From contig NZ_CAMFKW010000028.1 in assembly GCF_945957345.1 (NCBI RefSeq), forward strand, positions 1 to 64,000: a DNA stretch of 64,000 bases. The letters are read 5' to 3'. Under the pieces are notes generated by a model. The model was not told the origin of the DNA and did not search any database. It saw only the letters and a list, made by a program, of their open reading frames with translations. Origin of the DNA: an uncultured Allobosea sp. (lineage in GTDB: Bacteria > Pseudomonadota > Alphaproteobacteria > Rhizobiales > Beijerinckiaceae). Numbering within the stretch: position 1 is the first letter of the stretch; each line of letters begins with the position of its first letter. Below are positions 33,629-42,432 of the stretch, piece by piece. The position numbers were made by a program, and so were the translations under genes.

Positions 33629-34408
33629 ATGCCGCTTTCGATCGACCATATCGTCATCGCCGTCACCGATCTGGACGCGGCCATCCGCGACTACACTACG
33701 CTCGGCTTCACCGTGCTGCCCGGCGGCGAGCATCCGCGCGGCTCCCGCAACGCGCTGGTCGTGTTAGCGGACGGTGCCTATCTCGAAATCATCGCCTTCC
33801 CGCGCCCGGTGCCGGATTTCCGCTGGTGGCAGGTGCTGGACCGCGCCGGCCCCGGCCTTGTCGACTTTGCCGTGCTGCCGGATGATCTCGATGCCGATCT
33901 CGCCCGTGCGCGCGCCGCCGGCATCGTCATGGACGGCCCGATCGACGGCGGCCGGCTCCAGCCCGACGGCACGCGGATCGCATGGCGCTCGGCCCGCCCG
34001 CCCGAGCCGGATATCCCTTTCCTCTGCACCGATGTCACGCCGCGCGGCCTGCGCGTTCCCGAAGGACCGGGCCGCCGCCACGCCAATGGTGTGACCGGGG
34101 TCGCCGGCGTCACTGTGGCGGTGCAGGATCTCGCGACATCGGTCGCCCGCTATCGCGCCCTGCTCGGGCGCGAGCCGATCGCTGTGGGTGGCGTGCCGGG
34201 GCTCGGCTTCGGGATCGCGCAGTTTCGCATCGGCCGGCAGACGCTGTCGCTGACGGAGCCGCATGGTCCCGCTGCAGCAAGCCTTGGCGAGCATCTGGTC
34301 CGCCGCGGACAGGGCGTCTGTGCCATCTCCTTCTATGGCCCCGAAGATGCCCGCATCGACGATGGCCTGGCCCATGGCGCGCGCTTGGAGATCGTCCGCG
34401 ACGTCTAG
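33629..34408 (+). CDS. VOC family protein with two glyoxalase-like halves
   Basis: 259 aa. The first module starts SIDHIVIAVTDLDAAIRDY (about 4-135) and the second GVAGVTVAVQDLATSVARY (about 155-255), typical of the Glyoxalase_3 group. Candidate metal ligands include His5. It lies 24 bp after the TRAP binding-protein gene and may act on the same compound. Reaction unknown. Confidence 0.85.
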   Translation: MPLSIDHIVIAVTDLDAAIRDYTTLGFTVLPGGEHPRGSRNALVVLADGAYLEIIAFPRPVPDFRWWQVLDRAGPGLVDFAVLPDDLDADLARARAAGIVMDGPIDGGRLQPDGTRIAWRSARPPEPDIPFLCTDVTPRGLRVPEGPGRRHANGVTGVAGVTVAVQDLATSVARYRALLGREPIAVGGVPGLGFGIAQFRIGRQTLSLTEPHGPAAASLGEHLVRRGQGVCAISFYGPEDARIDDGLAHGARLEIVRDV

Positions 34409-34565
34409 CCGCTGGCGCCGTCACGATGCGGTCACGCTCGCAGGCGAGAGTGGCCCGTTACCTTAAAATAGTTCTATTTATGTAGTAATAACAAGGCCTT
34501 GCGTCGAATCGCTGGCGCGCCTATCTCTCCGTCGCGATCAGTGAATCAGCCGACGGAGGGTCCGA

Positions 34566-34868
34566 ATGGGTGGCGTCACAGAGGTCGATGTCGCGGCCGC
34601 GATTGGCCGCATCGACGAAATCATCATCCGCGAGATTGTCCGTACCGGTGCGAGCCGGCCGGAACTGCGCCGGGCGCTCGCGTTGGCCAAAGGACCGGGC
34701 GATCTTGACGCCGATGCGGCCTTGCCGCCGCATATGCAGCGGCTCGTGGAGCTGCTTGCGGTCACCTTGCCGGAGCAGGGACCCAAGCTCCCGCAGGGAC
34801 CCAGGCCCATTCAAGGGCCACAGCGCCGCCTCCATGCCGCCATCAAGGGCATCGAACGTGCAGCCTGA
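34566..34868 (+). CDS. Small hypothetical protein, first of an overlapping pair
   Basis: 100 aa from ATG 34566 with GGAGG about nine bases upstream (GACGGAGGGTCCGA). Helical and acidic in the first half (VDVAAAIGRIDEIIIREIV, RTGASRPELRRALALAKG), Pro/Gln-rich near the end (GPKLPQGPRPIQGPQRR). No recognised domain. The preceding 157 bp contain an AT-rich run at 34463-34495, unusual for this genome, which is a likely promoter. Its end overlaps the next gene by 11 bp in another frame. Function unknown. Confidence 0.6.
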   Translation: MGGVTEVDVAAAIGRIDEIIIREIVRTGASRPELRRALALAKGPGDLDADAALPPHMQRLVELLAVTLPEQGPKLPQGPRPIQGPQRRLHAAIKGIERAA

Positions 34869-35175
34869 TCAGGGGAGCGCCGAAGCGTTGGAGACCGCCC
34901 GGGCGGATATCCGGGAAGCAGTCATGACAGCTTTTTGCGCCGTGCTTCGCGATACTCGCCTGCCGCCGCTCGCCCTGATCGAGTTGGCGGCGGCAGCGGT
35001 CGGTTCTGTCTACAGAGAGGTGGCGGATGCTCATTGCGGTGACCAGCCATGCCCTTGCGGCTGGCATCCGCGCCTCCAGGCGGATCTGGAGGCGCTTCAG
35101 ACGACGCTCGCGCTGAGTGCGGCGCCAACGCCCCAGGTTGATCTCGCCCGCATGGTCGTGCTCGGCCGGGCCTGA
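34858..35175 (+). CDS. Small hypothetical protein with a Cys cluster, second of an overlapping pair
   Basis: 105 aa from GTG 34858 inside the end of the previous gene (11-bp overlap, +1 frame). A mostly helical body surrounds the compact cluster HCGDQPCPCGWHP, whose three Cys and two His could bind a metal or form a redox site. No signal peptide or membrane helix. The overlap implies translational coupling to its partner, so the two may work together. Not recognised. Confidence 0.6.
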   Translation: MQPDQGSAEALETARADIREAVMTAFCAVLRDTRLPPLALIELAAAAVGSVYREVADAHCGDQPCPCGWHPRLQADLEALQTTLALSAAPTPQVDLARMVVLGRA

Positions 35176-35228
35176 TCTCGCATTCCGTGCGCCGGCCATG
35201 CTAAGCCGCCGCAAACCGGCGGAGCCGC

Positions 35229-35987
35229 ATGCGCAACATCCTCATCATCGGCATCGGGGCCGGCAATCCCAACCATATGACGATCGAGGCGATCGAGGCG
35301 CTGAACCGCGCCGATATCCTGTTCATCCCCGACAAGGGCGAGGAGAAGGCCGCACTGCGCGCCCTGCGCGAGGCGATCTGCGCCCGTTTCATCCGCACGC
35401 CCGGTTACCGCACGGTTCCTGTCGAAATCCCGCGCCGTGCCGAAGCCGGCAGCGATTACCATGGCGTCGTCGATGACTGGCATGAGCGCATCGCCACCCG
35501 CTACCGCGCCCTGTTCGAAACCGAATTGCAGGATGGCCAGACCGGCGCGCTGCTCGTCTGGGGCGACCCGGCGCTCTACGATTCCACCTTGCGCATCATG
35601 GAGCGCGTCGCCGCCTCCGGCCTTGGCCTCGACTGGCAGGTCTATCCCGGCATCAGCAGCGTCCAGGTTCTGGCCGCGCGCCACCGCGTTCCGCTCAACA
35701 CGATCGGCGCGCCGATCCTGATCACCACCGGGCGCCGGCTGATGGCGGGCTTCCCGGCCGATCAGGACAGCGTCGTCGTCATGCTCGACGGTGAGCAGAC
35801 CTTCGGCACGATCGATCCCGCCGGGCTCGACATTTATTGGGGCGCCTATCTCGGCACGCCCGACGAAATCCTGCGCGCCGGCCCACTCAGCGAACTCTCA
35901 GCTGAGATCGCCGAGGTCAGGGCGCAGGCCCGCGCCCGGCATGGCTGGATCATGGATACCTATCTGCTGCGCCGTTGTTCGGCTTGA
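35229..35987 (+). CDS. cobF: Precorrin-6A synthase (deacetylating) CobF
   Basis: 252 aa S-adenosylmethionine-dependent C1 methyltransferase of the aerobic cobalamin pathway; it removes the acetyl group of precorrin-5 while methylating C1. The tetrapyrrole methylase fold shows in [35 protein letters not shown] and [18 protein letters not shown]. The long acidic/basic insert after [16 protein letters not shown] and the C-terminal [13 protein letters not shown] are CobF-like. It is the only core corrin-ring gene of the window located outside the 47-63 kb cluster. GGCGGAG ribosome site. Confidence 0.93.
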   Translation: MRNILIIGIGAGNPNHMTIEAIEALNRADILFIPDKGEEKAALRALREAICARFIRTPGYRTVPVEIPRRAEAGSDYHGVVDDWHERIATRYRALFETELQDGQTGALLVWGDPALYDSTLRIMERVAASGLGLDWQVYPGISSVQVLAARHRVPLNTIGAPILITTGRRLMAGFPADQDSVVVMLDGEQTFGTIDPAGLDIYWGAYLGTPDEILRAGPLSELSAEIAEVRAQARARHGWIMDTYLLRRCSA

Positions 35988-36048
35988 CGCAGCCGCCTGC
36001 ATCCGCCATCGCTCGCGCCGATCTTTCTGGAAGCGCCGGAGCCACCTG

Positions 36049-36891
<843 letters not shown>

Positions 36892-36907
36892 ATTCACCAC
36901 ATCGCGC

Positions 36908-37013
36908 CGTCATTCCGGGCGCGGCGAAGCGGAAACCCGGAATCCATCGTTGAGCGCAGTGCCTTGCGATGGATTCCGGATCGGTGCCGCTCCGCGGCTT
37001 GTCCGGAATGACG
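36908..37013. repeat. 106-bp palindromic repeat (CGTCATTCCGG family), copy 1
   Basis: Outer arms CGTCATTCCGG and CCGGAATGACG are exact inverted repeats; inner arms include CCGGAATCCATCG / CGATGGATTCCGG. The right half is nearly identical to 63506-63552. The element fills most of the gap between dapD and the convergent DUF1269 gene, where it could act as terminator. Confidence 0.85.
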
Positions 37014-37035
37014 TTGTTGGGTGAGTGGCTGGGTC

Positions 37036-37596
37036 TCAACCCACCGGCGAAGGTGCGCCGGTACCCTGCGGATAAGGCTCGGGCGGGTTCTGCGTCACAG
37101 GCTCCACGCTATGCGCATCGGCCAGCGCGTCGCGCAGCTTCTGTTCCTGCGAGCGGTCGAGCGAGGTCTTGAGCACGGTGCCGCCGGTGCCGCGGATCGC
37201 TTCCAGCACCTTGTCGCCTGTCACTTTCTTGACCAGCACGAACAGCGCCGCATTGCCGGGCTGCAGGCTGCCGGCGAGATCCTTCATGAACTTGTCGTCG
37301 ACGCCGTAATCGGTCAGGGCGCCACCGAGCGCGCCGGAGGCGACTCCGAGCGCCGCACCGAAGATCGGCATCAGGAAGATCGCGCCGATCAGCAGCCCCC
37401 AGAACGAGCCGGACACGGCGCCCATCGCGGTCGTGTTCAGGAGCTGGTTCAGCTTCACCTTTCCGCCCTCGTGCATCACCGCGATTGCGGCATCGCCGAT
37501 TTCGATCAGGTATTCCTTCTGCAGGCCGATCAACTTCTGGCGCATCTCCTCGGCGCGGGCCTCGGTCGGATAGACGATGACGACGAGATCGGACAT
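37036..37596 (-). CDS. DUF1269 family membrane protein
   Basis: 186 aa. N-terminal part MSDLVVIVYPTEARAEEMRQ resembles a small alpha/beta domain. Two glycine-rich membrane-like segments follow in the middle (GSFWGLLIGAIFLMPIFG, ALGVASGALGGAL), then DDKFMKDLAGSLQPGNAALFVLV, which is the family core, and a Pro-rich tail. Family function is unknown; members are often stress-linked. Single gene. Confidence 0.88.
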   Translation of the reverse strand: MSDLVVIVYPTEARAEEMRQKLIGLQKEYLIEIGDAAIAVMHEGGKVKLNQLLNTTAMGAVSGSFWGLLIGAIFLMPIFGAALGVASGALGGALTDYGVDDKFMKDLAGSLQPGNAALFVLVKKVTGDKVLEAIRGTGGTVLKTSLDRSQEQKLRDALADAHSVEPVTQNPPEPYPQGTGAPSPVG

Positions 37597-37684
37597 GGCG
37601 GGGAACTCCTGCTGCTGATGCCGGCATGCTGGTCCGCGCGGGTGACGGGATCATGGCAACGCGCCGCCGATGCTCCGAGTTCCG

Positions 37685-39178
37685 CTATTCGCCGCCGATC
37701 GCCTTCGCGGCCTCCACCGCCCGGCCGCGCAGAGGCCGCTCCTCCATCCGTGTGAACGACAGCAGCGCGAAGGCGAAGCCCAGGCTCGCGGCGCCGAAGA
37801 CATAGCGGAACAGCGCCACCATGGTTTCGCGGTCGACAGTACCGAGCTTCAGCGACTCCGGCGAGAGCTGCGCTCCCGCTCCGCCGACGCCGCCGAGCAC
37901 GATCGCGCCGAAGACGGCGACGATCAGCGCGCCGCCGATCTGGCGGAAGAAATTGGCGACCGCCGTCACGGTGCCGAGCTGGTGCGACTGCACGGAATTC
38001 TGAATCGACACCGTCGCGACGGGCAGCAACGTGCCGAGGCCGGTGCTGACCACGGCGAGGATCGCGCAGAAGGGCAGGAGCGGGATCTGGCCGGAGAAGG
38101 CTGCGAGCACCGCCGTACCGGTCAGCGCGACGACGAGCCCCGTCGTCGGCACGCGCTTGTAATGGGTGAGATGCGACATCGCCCGGCCGGAGAAGGTCGA
38201 GCCGACGACGGTGCCACAGGTCAGCGGCAGCAGGCCGAGGCCCGAATGGGTCGCGCTCATCCCCATCACCGTCTCGAAATAGAGCGGCAGGTAGATGGTG
38301 AGGCCGATGAAGGTGCCCATGCCGAAGCCGGCCGCCACCGTTCCGCGCCGAACGACGCCGTTACTGAAGACGTCGAGGGGGATCAACGGCTCGGCCGCCC
38401 GGCGCAGGCGCCAGGCGAACAGGCTCCAGAAGGCAAGCGAGGCGGCGACGAGGCCCGCGATCTCCGGCGAGCGCCACCGATAGGCGGTGCCGCCCCAGGA
38501 CAGGGCGAGCAGCAGCGATACCGTCGCCAGCGTCATCAGCATGGCGCCGAGCACGTCGAGCTTGTGGGGCCGTTCGTGGCGCGGCAGGCGTTTCAGCGCT
38601 TCGCTCGACATCCAGTAGGCGCCGAGCCCGAGCGGCAGGTTGATCCAGAAGATCACCGACCAGTGCAGCTTTTCCGCGAGAAAGCCGCCCAGCACCGGGC
38701 CGAGCAGCGAAGACGACATGAAGACGCTGGCGAAATAGACCTGATAGCGGCCGCGTTCCTTGGGCGGCACGATGTCGCCGACGATGGTCTGGGCGAGCGC
38801 GATCAGCCCGCCGCCACCCATTCCCTGTACGAATCGCGCGATGACGAGCAGCCAGAGCGACGGTGCCAGCGCGCAGGCGATCGAGCCGATCACGAAGACG
38901 ACGATGCCGGCCAGCATCATCACCCGCCGCCCGTGGATATCGGCGAGCTTGCCGTAGAGCGGCGTGACCGCGGTCGAGGCGAGCAGGTAGATCGTCACGA
39001 CCCATGAGAGATGCGTGACGTCGTTGAGCTCGCGCCCCATCGTCGGGAGCGCGGTCGCGACGATCGTCTGGTCGAGCGCGGCGAGGAACATCGCCAGCAT
39101 GACCCCGATCAGGGTCGAGCGGATATCCGCCGGCTTCATCGCTGCGGCCTGCGTTGGGCTGTCGAGCCGCTTGTCCAT
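37685..39178 (-). CDS. MFS multidrug transporter, EmrB/QacA (DHA2) type
   Basis: 497 aa from ATG 39178 (MDKRLDSPTQAAAM); longer frames reaching 39301 lack support. Fourteen membrane helices are expected. Motif D1/A landmarks are visible: MFLAALDQTIVATALPTMGREL, LAGKLADIHGRR-like GKLADIHGRR, and GGGLIALAQTIVGDIVPPKERGR. It exports hydrophobic drugs in exchange for protons. Encoded 119 bp downstream of a MarR regulator on the same strand, so it is probably repressed by it until a toxic ligand is bound. No membrane-fusion (EmrA) gene is adjacent. Confidence 0.92.
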   Translation of the reverse strand: MDKRLDSPTQAAAMKPADIRSTLIGVMLAMFLAALDQTIVATALPTMGRELNDVTHLSWVVTIYLLASTAVTPLYGKLADIHGRRVMMLAGIVVFVIGSIACALAPSLWLLVIARFVQGMGGGGLIALAQTIVGDIVPPKERGRYQVYFASVFMSSSLLGPVLGGFLAEKLHWSVIFWINLPLGLGAYWMSSEALKRLPRHERPHKLDVLGAMLMTLATVSLLLALSWGGTAYRWRSPEIAGLVAASLAFWSLFAWRLRRAAEPLIPLDVFSNGVVRRGTVAAGFGMGTFIGLTIYLPLYFETVMGMSATHSGLGLLPLTCGTVVGSTFSGRAMSHLTHYKRVPTTGLVVALTGTAVLAAFSGQIPLLPFCAILAVVSTGLGTLLPVATVSIQNSVQSHQLGTVTAVANFFRQIGGALIVAVFGAIVLGGVGGAGAQLSPESLKLGTVDRETMVALFRYVFGAASLGFAFALLSFTRMEERPLRGRAVEAAKAIGGE

Positions 39179-39297
39179 GGAATTGCGATCTTGCTTGCGT
39201 CTGGGGAATGGCATGAGGGTAGCGAGACCGGGCGTTATGCGCCAGAGTCGTATTGGTGGGACGGCTCTGCGGCATGGGCGGGGCAGGCCGCCAGGCG

Positions 39298-39744
39298 TCA
39301 ACCCAGGCTGCGCAACGTGTCGCGCAGCATGTCCGGTGCGGCATCGGGCATGGCGCCTTCGATAGCCTCATGCGTTCGCTGCCAGATCGGAACGGCGGCG
39401 GCGAGCAGCGCCATGCCGTCAGATGTCAGTGTCAGCAGCCGGCTGCGGCGATCGCCGGGGTCGACCGCGATATTGACCAATCCGCGCCGTTGCAGCGGCT
39501 TCAGCGCGGCGGTGAGCGTCGTGCGGTCCATCGCCAGCAATTCCGCAACCGGGCCGAACGAGGCCGGAACAGGTCGGTTCAGCGCCATCATCAGCGAGAA
39601 CTGGCCGTTCGTCAGCCCGACCGGCCGCAGCGCCTCGTCGAAACGGCGCGCCAGCGTCCGCGCCGCGCGCTGCACATGCAGGCAGAGGCAATGGTCGCGC
39701 ACATGCAGCGTCGTCGCGAAGGGAACGATCGGTTTGCCGTCCAT
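39298..39744 (-). CDS. MarR family transcriptional regulator
   Basis: 148 aa from ATG 39744. Winged helix: LTNGQFSLMMALNR, PVAELLAMDRTTLTAALKPLQRRGL, and the wing DPGDRRSRLLTLTSDG. The N-terminal helix holds two closely spaced cysteines (HCLCLHVQRAAR, about C19 and C21) that could give redox or metal sensing. It is immediately upstream of the EmrB-type exporter, and a 23-bp palindrome just before its start is a probable autoregulatory operator. The frame continues upstream through the operator and the antisense of the next gene, which is not coding. Confidence 0.92.
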   Translation of the reverse strand: MDGKPIVPFATTLHVRDHCLCLHVQRAARTLARRFDEALRPVGLTNGQFSLMMALNRPVPASFGPVAELLAMDRTTLTAALKPLQRRGLVNIAVDPGDRRSRLLTLTSDGMALLAAAVPIWQRTHEAIEGAMPDAAPDMLRDTLRSLG

Positions 39745-39756
39745 CGCATCTGAATG

Positions 39757-39779
39757 TTGACTGCCGTTAGGCAAGTCAA
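39757..39779. promoter_or_regulatory. Candidate MarR operator
   Basis: Nested inverted repeats: outer TTGACT / AGTCAA around inner GCC...GGC (TGCC-TAAC-GGCA on the minus strand). It is 12 bp upstream of the marR ATG. On the minus strand TTGACT could also be a -35 box, so repressor binding would block the promoter. Confidence 0.55.
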
Positions 39780-39874
39780 GCGAAGCTCGGTCGCAGGGTC
39801 TCGACGTCGGTTGACGATGCTGAGACCCTGGAGCGCGATGAAATCCTCGAACCGCGTGAAGAGGAAGGCCGGTC

Positions 39875-40405
39875 ATGCCGCTGCTCACCGCGAAGAACGC
39901 GATGCTGGTCGTCATCGATTTCCAGGAGAAGCTGATGCCGGCGATCCATGACGGCGAGACGGTGCTGCTCAATGCCGGGCGCTTGGCCGAGGCGGCGCGC
40001 CTGCTCGATGTGCCCGCGGTCCTGACCGAGCAATATCCGCGCGGCCTTGGCACGACGGTGCCGGCCCTGGCGGAGGTCGGCCGGCCTGTGACCAAGATGA
40101 GCTTTGACGCCTGTGCCGAGCCGGCCTTCCTCGAGGCCGTGGCGGGAGATCGCGAGCTGGTGGTCTGCGGCTGCGAGGCGCATGTCTGCGTCGGCCAGAC
40201 CGTGCTGACGCTCCTGGAGCATCGCCGTCGCGTCGTCGTGGTCGCCGATGCCATCGGCTCGCGCGCGCCGGAATCCCGCGAGATCGCGTTGAGCCGCATG
40301 GCGAGCCACGGCGCCGAGATCGTCACCACCGAGATGGTGCTGTTCGAATGGCTGCGGAGCGCTGACCATCCGCAGTTCCGGACGGTGTCGAGGCTGATCC
40401 GCTAA
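39875..40405 (+). CDS. Isochorismatase-like cysteine hydrolase (YcaC type)
   Basis: 176 aa. The catalytic triad of the family is visible as D15 (VVIDFQEKL), K74 (PVTKMSF) and C105 (CEAHVCVGQT). The cis-peptide region precedes the Cys, as in YcaC. Substrate unknown; many act on amides or small metabolites. Divergent from marR with 130 bp between starts, so it may share the MarR operator; convergent with the branched-chain ABC permease gene. Confidence 0.88.
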   Translation: MPLLTAKNAMLVVIDFQEKLMPAIHDGETVLLNAGRLAEAARLLDVPAVLTEQYPRGLGTTVPALAEVGRPVTKMSFDACAEPAFLEAVAGDRELVVCGCEAHVCVGQTVLTLLEHRRRVVVVADAIGSRAPESREIALSRMASHGAEIVTTEMVLFEWLRSADHPQFRTVSRLIR

Positions 40406-40415
40406 AGGGAGATCG

Positions 40416-41402
40416 TCAGAGCGGCTTCTTGATCGCCTTGGCGATGACGCCGACGATGCCCTCGCGGAAGAGCAGGACGCAGAGCACGAAGATCACGCCC
40501 TGGACGACCGTGACCCAGGCGCCGAGCGTCGCAAGATAGTTCTGCATCGCGACGATGACGAGCGCGCCGACGATCGGCCCGAACACGGTGCCTAAGCCCC
40601 CGACCAGCGTCATCAGCACGACCTCGCCGGACATCGTCCAGTAGACGTCGGTGAGCGAGGCCAGCTGGAAGACGATCGCCTTGGTCGCGCCGGCAAGCCC
40701 CGCCAGCGTGGCGGAGAGCACGAAGACGGCGAGCTTGTACTGGTTGGCGCGGTAGCCGAGCGAGATGGCGCGGGGCTCGTTGTCGCGGATCGCCTTGCAG
40801 ACCTGGCCGAAGGGCGAGTGGATGATGCGGTAGATCAGTAGGAGCCCGCCCATGAAGATGGCGGCGACGAGCCAGTAGAGCGCGCGGTCGTCGGCGAGGC
40901 TGATCAGCCCGAGGAACTTGCCGCGCGGCACGGCCTGGATGCCATCCTCGCCGCCGGTGAAGCGCGGCGTCTGCAGCGAGAAGAAGAACACCATCTGCGC
41001 CAGCGCCAAGGTGATCATGGCGAAGTAAATGCCTTGCCGCCGGATCGCGAGCGCGCCGAAGACGAGGCCGAGCAGGGCGCCGACGGCGGTGCCGAACAGG
41101 ATCGCGAGTTCCGGCGTCAGCCCCCAGTTCTTGGCGGTATAGGCCGAGACATAGCTCGCCATGCCGAAATAGGCGGCGTGGCCGAAGGAGAGCAGGCCGC
41201 CATAGCCGAGCAGCAGGTTGAAGGCGAGCGCGAACAGCGCGAAGCAGAGCACCTTCATCACGAAGACGGGATAGGCAACGAAGGGCGCGACCACGAGCAC
41301 CGCGGCGATGGCGATGAACAGGTTGCGGTGCAGGCGCGCGGTGCTGTCGTCGGTCTCGCTGAGGGCGACGCCGGCGGCTTCCGTGGAGGCAAGGTCGGTC
41401 AT
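40416..41402 (-). CDS. livM: Branched-chain amino-acid type ABC transporter permease LivM
   Basis: 328 aa, about eight to ten membrane helices. It has the LivM signature around LLGYGGLLSFGHAAYFGMASYV and the coupling region GQVCKAIRDNEPRAISLGY. Last gene of a leftward operon livG-livF-binding protein-livH-livM. The family also transports urea, amides and aromatic acids, so the cargo is not certain. Confidence 0.9.
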   Translation of the reverse strand: MTDLASTEAAGVALSETDDSTARLHRNLFIAIAAVLVVAPFVAYPVFVMKVLCFALFALAFNLLLGYGGLLSFGHAAYFGMASYVSAYTAKNWGLTPELAILFGTAVGALLGLVFGALAIRRQGIYFAMITLALAQMVFFFSLQTPRFTGGEDGIQAVPRGKFLGLISLADDRALYWLVAAIFMGGLLLIYRIIHSPFGQVCKAIRDNEPRAISLGYRANQYKLAVFVLSATLAGLAGATKAIVFQLASLTDVYWTMSGEVVLMTLVGGLGTVFGPIVGALVIVAMQNYLATLGAWVTVVQGVIFVLCVLLFREGIVGVIAKAIKKPL

Positions 41403-41421
41403 GTCGTTGTCCTTGCTTGCG

Positions 41422-42309
41422 TCAGGCCGCGCGGCCGAACAGGCCGGCGGGCTTCACCAGCAGCACCAGCACCATGATGACGAAGATCACGGTCGCGGCG
41501 CCCTCCGGGTAGAACACCTTGGTCAGGCCCTCGATCAGGCCGAGCGAGAAGCCGGTGACGATCGCGCCCATGATCGAGCCCATGCCTCCGATGACGACGA
41601 CCGCGAAGACGACGATGATGAGGTCGCCGCCCATGTTGGGATTGACCGAATAGATCGGTGCGGCGAGCACGCCGGCGAAGGCCGCGAGTGCCACGCCGAA
41701 GCCATAGGTCAGCGTCACCAGCAGCGGCACGTTGATGCCGAAGGCCTGGGTCAGGGTCGGGTTCTCGGTCGCGGCGCGCAGATAGGCGCCGAGCTTGGTC
41801 TTTTCGATCAGGAACCAGGTGCCGAGGCAGACGACCAGCGAGGCGGCGATCACCCACGCCCGGTAGTTCGGCAGGAACATGAAACCGAGATTCTGGCCGC
41901 CGGCGAGCTGCGGCGGAATGGCATAGGGCAGGCCTGACGAGCCGTATTGGTTGCGGAACAGGCCCTGGATGATCAACGCTAGGCCGAAGGTCAGCAGCAG
42001 GCCGTAGAGATGGTCGAGATGGGCGATGCGCTTCAGCAGCAATCGCTCGATCGCGACGCCGGTCGCGCCGACGATGATCGGCGCCAGCAGCAGCGCCGCC
42101 CAATAGTTCAAACCCAGATAGTTCAGGCACATCCAGGCGACGAAGGCGCCCATCATGTACTGCGCGCCATGGCTGAAATTGATGATGTTGAGCAGCCCGA
42201 AGATCACCGCCAGCCCGAGGCTGAGGATGGCGTAGAACGAGCCGTTGATCAGGCCGAGAAGGACCTGGCCGAACAGCGCCTGGGGCGGGACTCCGAGAAG
42301 CTCGAACAT
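41422..42309 (-). CDS. livH: Branched-chain amino-acid type ABC transporter permease LivH
   Basis: 295 aa. It begins with the LivH pattern GLINGSFYAILSLGLAVIFG and INFSHGAQYMMGAFVAW, and carries the coupling loop GAYLRAATENPTLTQAFGI. Partner of LivM, which starts 19 bp downstream. Between it and the binding-protein gene there is a 123-bp gap with a stem-loop. Confidence 0.9.
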   Translation of the reverse strand: MFELLGVPPQALFGQVLLGLINGSFYAILSLGLAVIFGLLNIINFSHGAQYMMGAFVAWMCLNYLGLNYWAALLLAPIIVGATGVAIERLLLKRIAHLDHLYGLLLTFGLALIIQGLFRNQYGSSGLPYAIPPQLAGGQNLGFMFLPNYRAWVIAASLVVCLGTWFLIEKTKLGAYLRAATENPTLTQAFGINVPLLVTLTYGFGVALAAFAGVLAAPIYSVNPNMGGDLIIVVFAVVVIGGMGSIMGAIVTGFSLGLIEGLTKVFYPEGAATVIFVIMVLVLLVKPAGLFGRAA

Positions 42310-42400
42310 GCGGGACTCAGATCATCTGGAGGTCTTGCGGAACCTCGTCCGCCGTTCCGCCCCTGCCTTGCAGCAGAGCCGGAACGGCGCCGAAGGATTC

Positions 42401-42423
42401 GAAGCCCGGGCGCGCCGGGCTTC
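42401..42423 (-). terminator. Stem-loop after the branched-chain binding-protein gene
   Basis: GAAGCCCGG and CCGGGCTTC are exact 9-bp arms around GCGCG, 9 bp after the binding-protein stop on the minus strand. No T-run; likely an mRNA 3' stabiliser within the operon. Confidence 0.5.
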
Positions 42424-42432
42424 AGGCGCGCG

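Noticed and set aside
39298..40329. Extended MarR frame of 343 codons
   Set aside because: The upstream part is antisense to the isochorismatase-like gene and crosses the candidate operator; the winged-helix protein starts at 39744.
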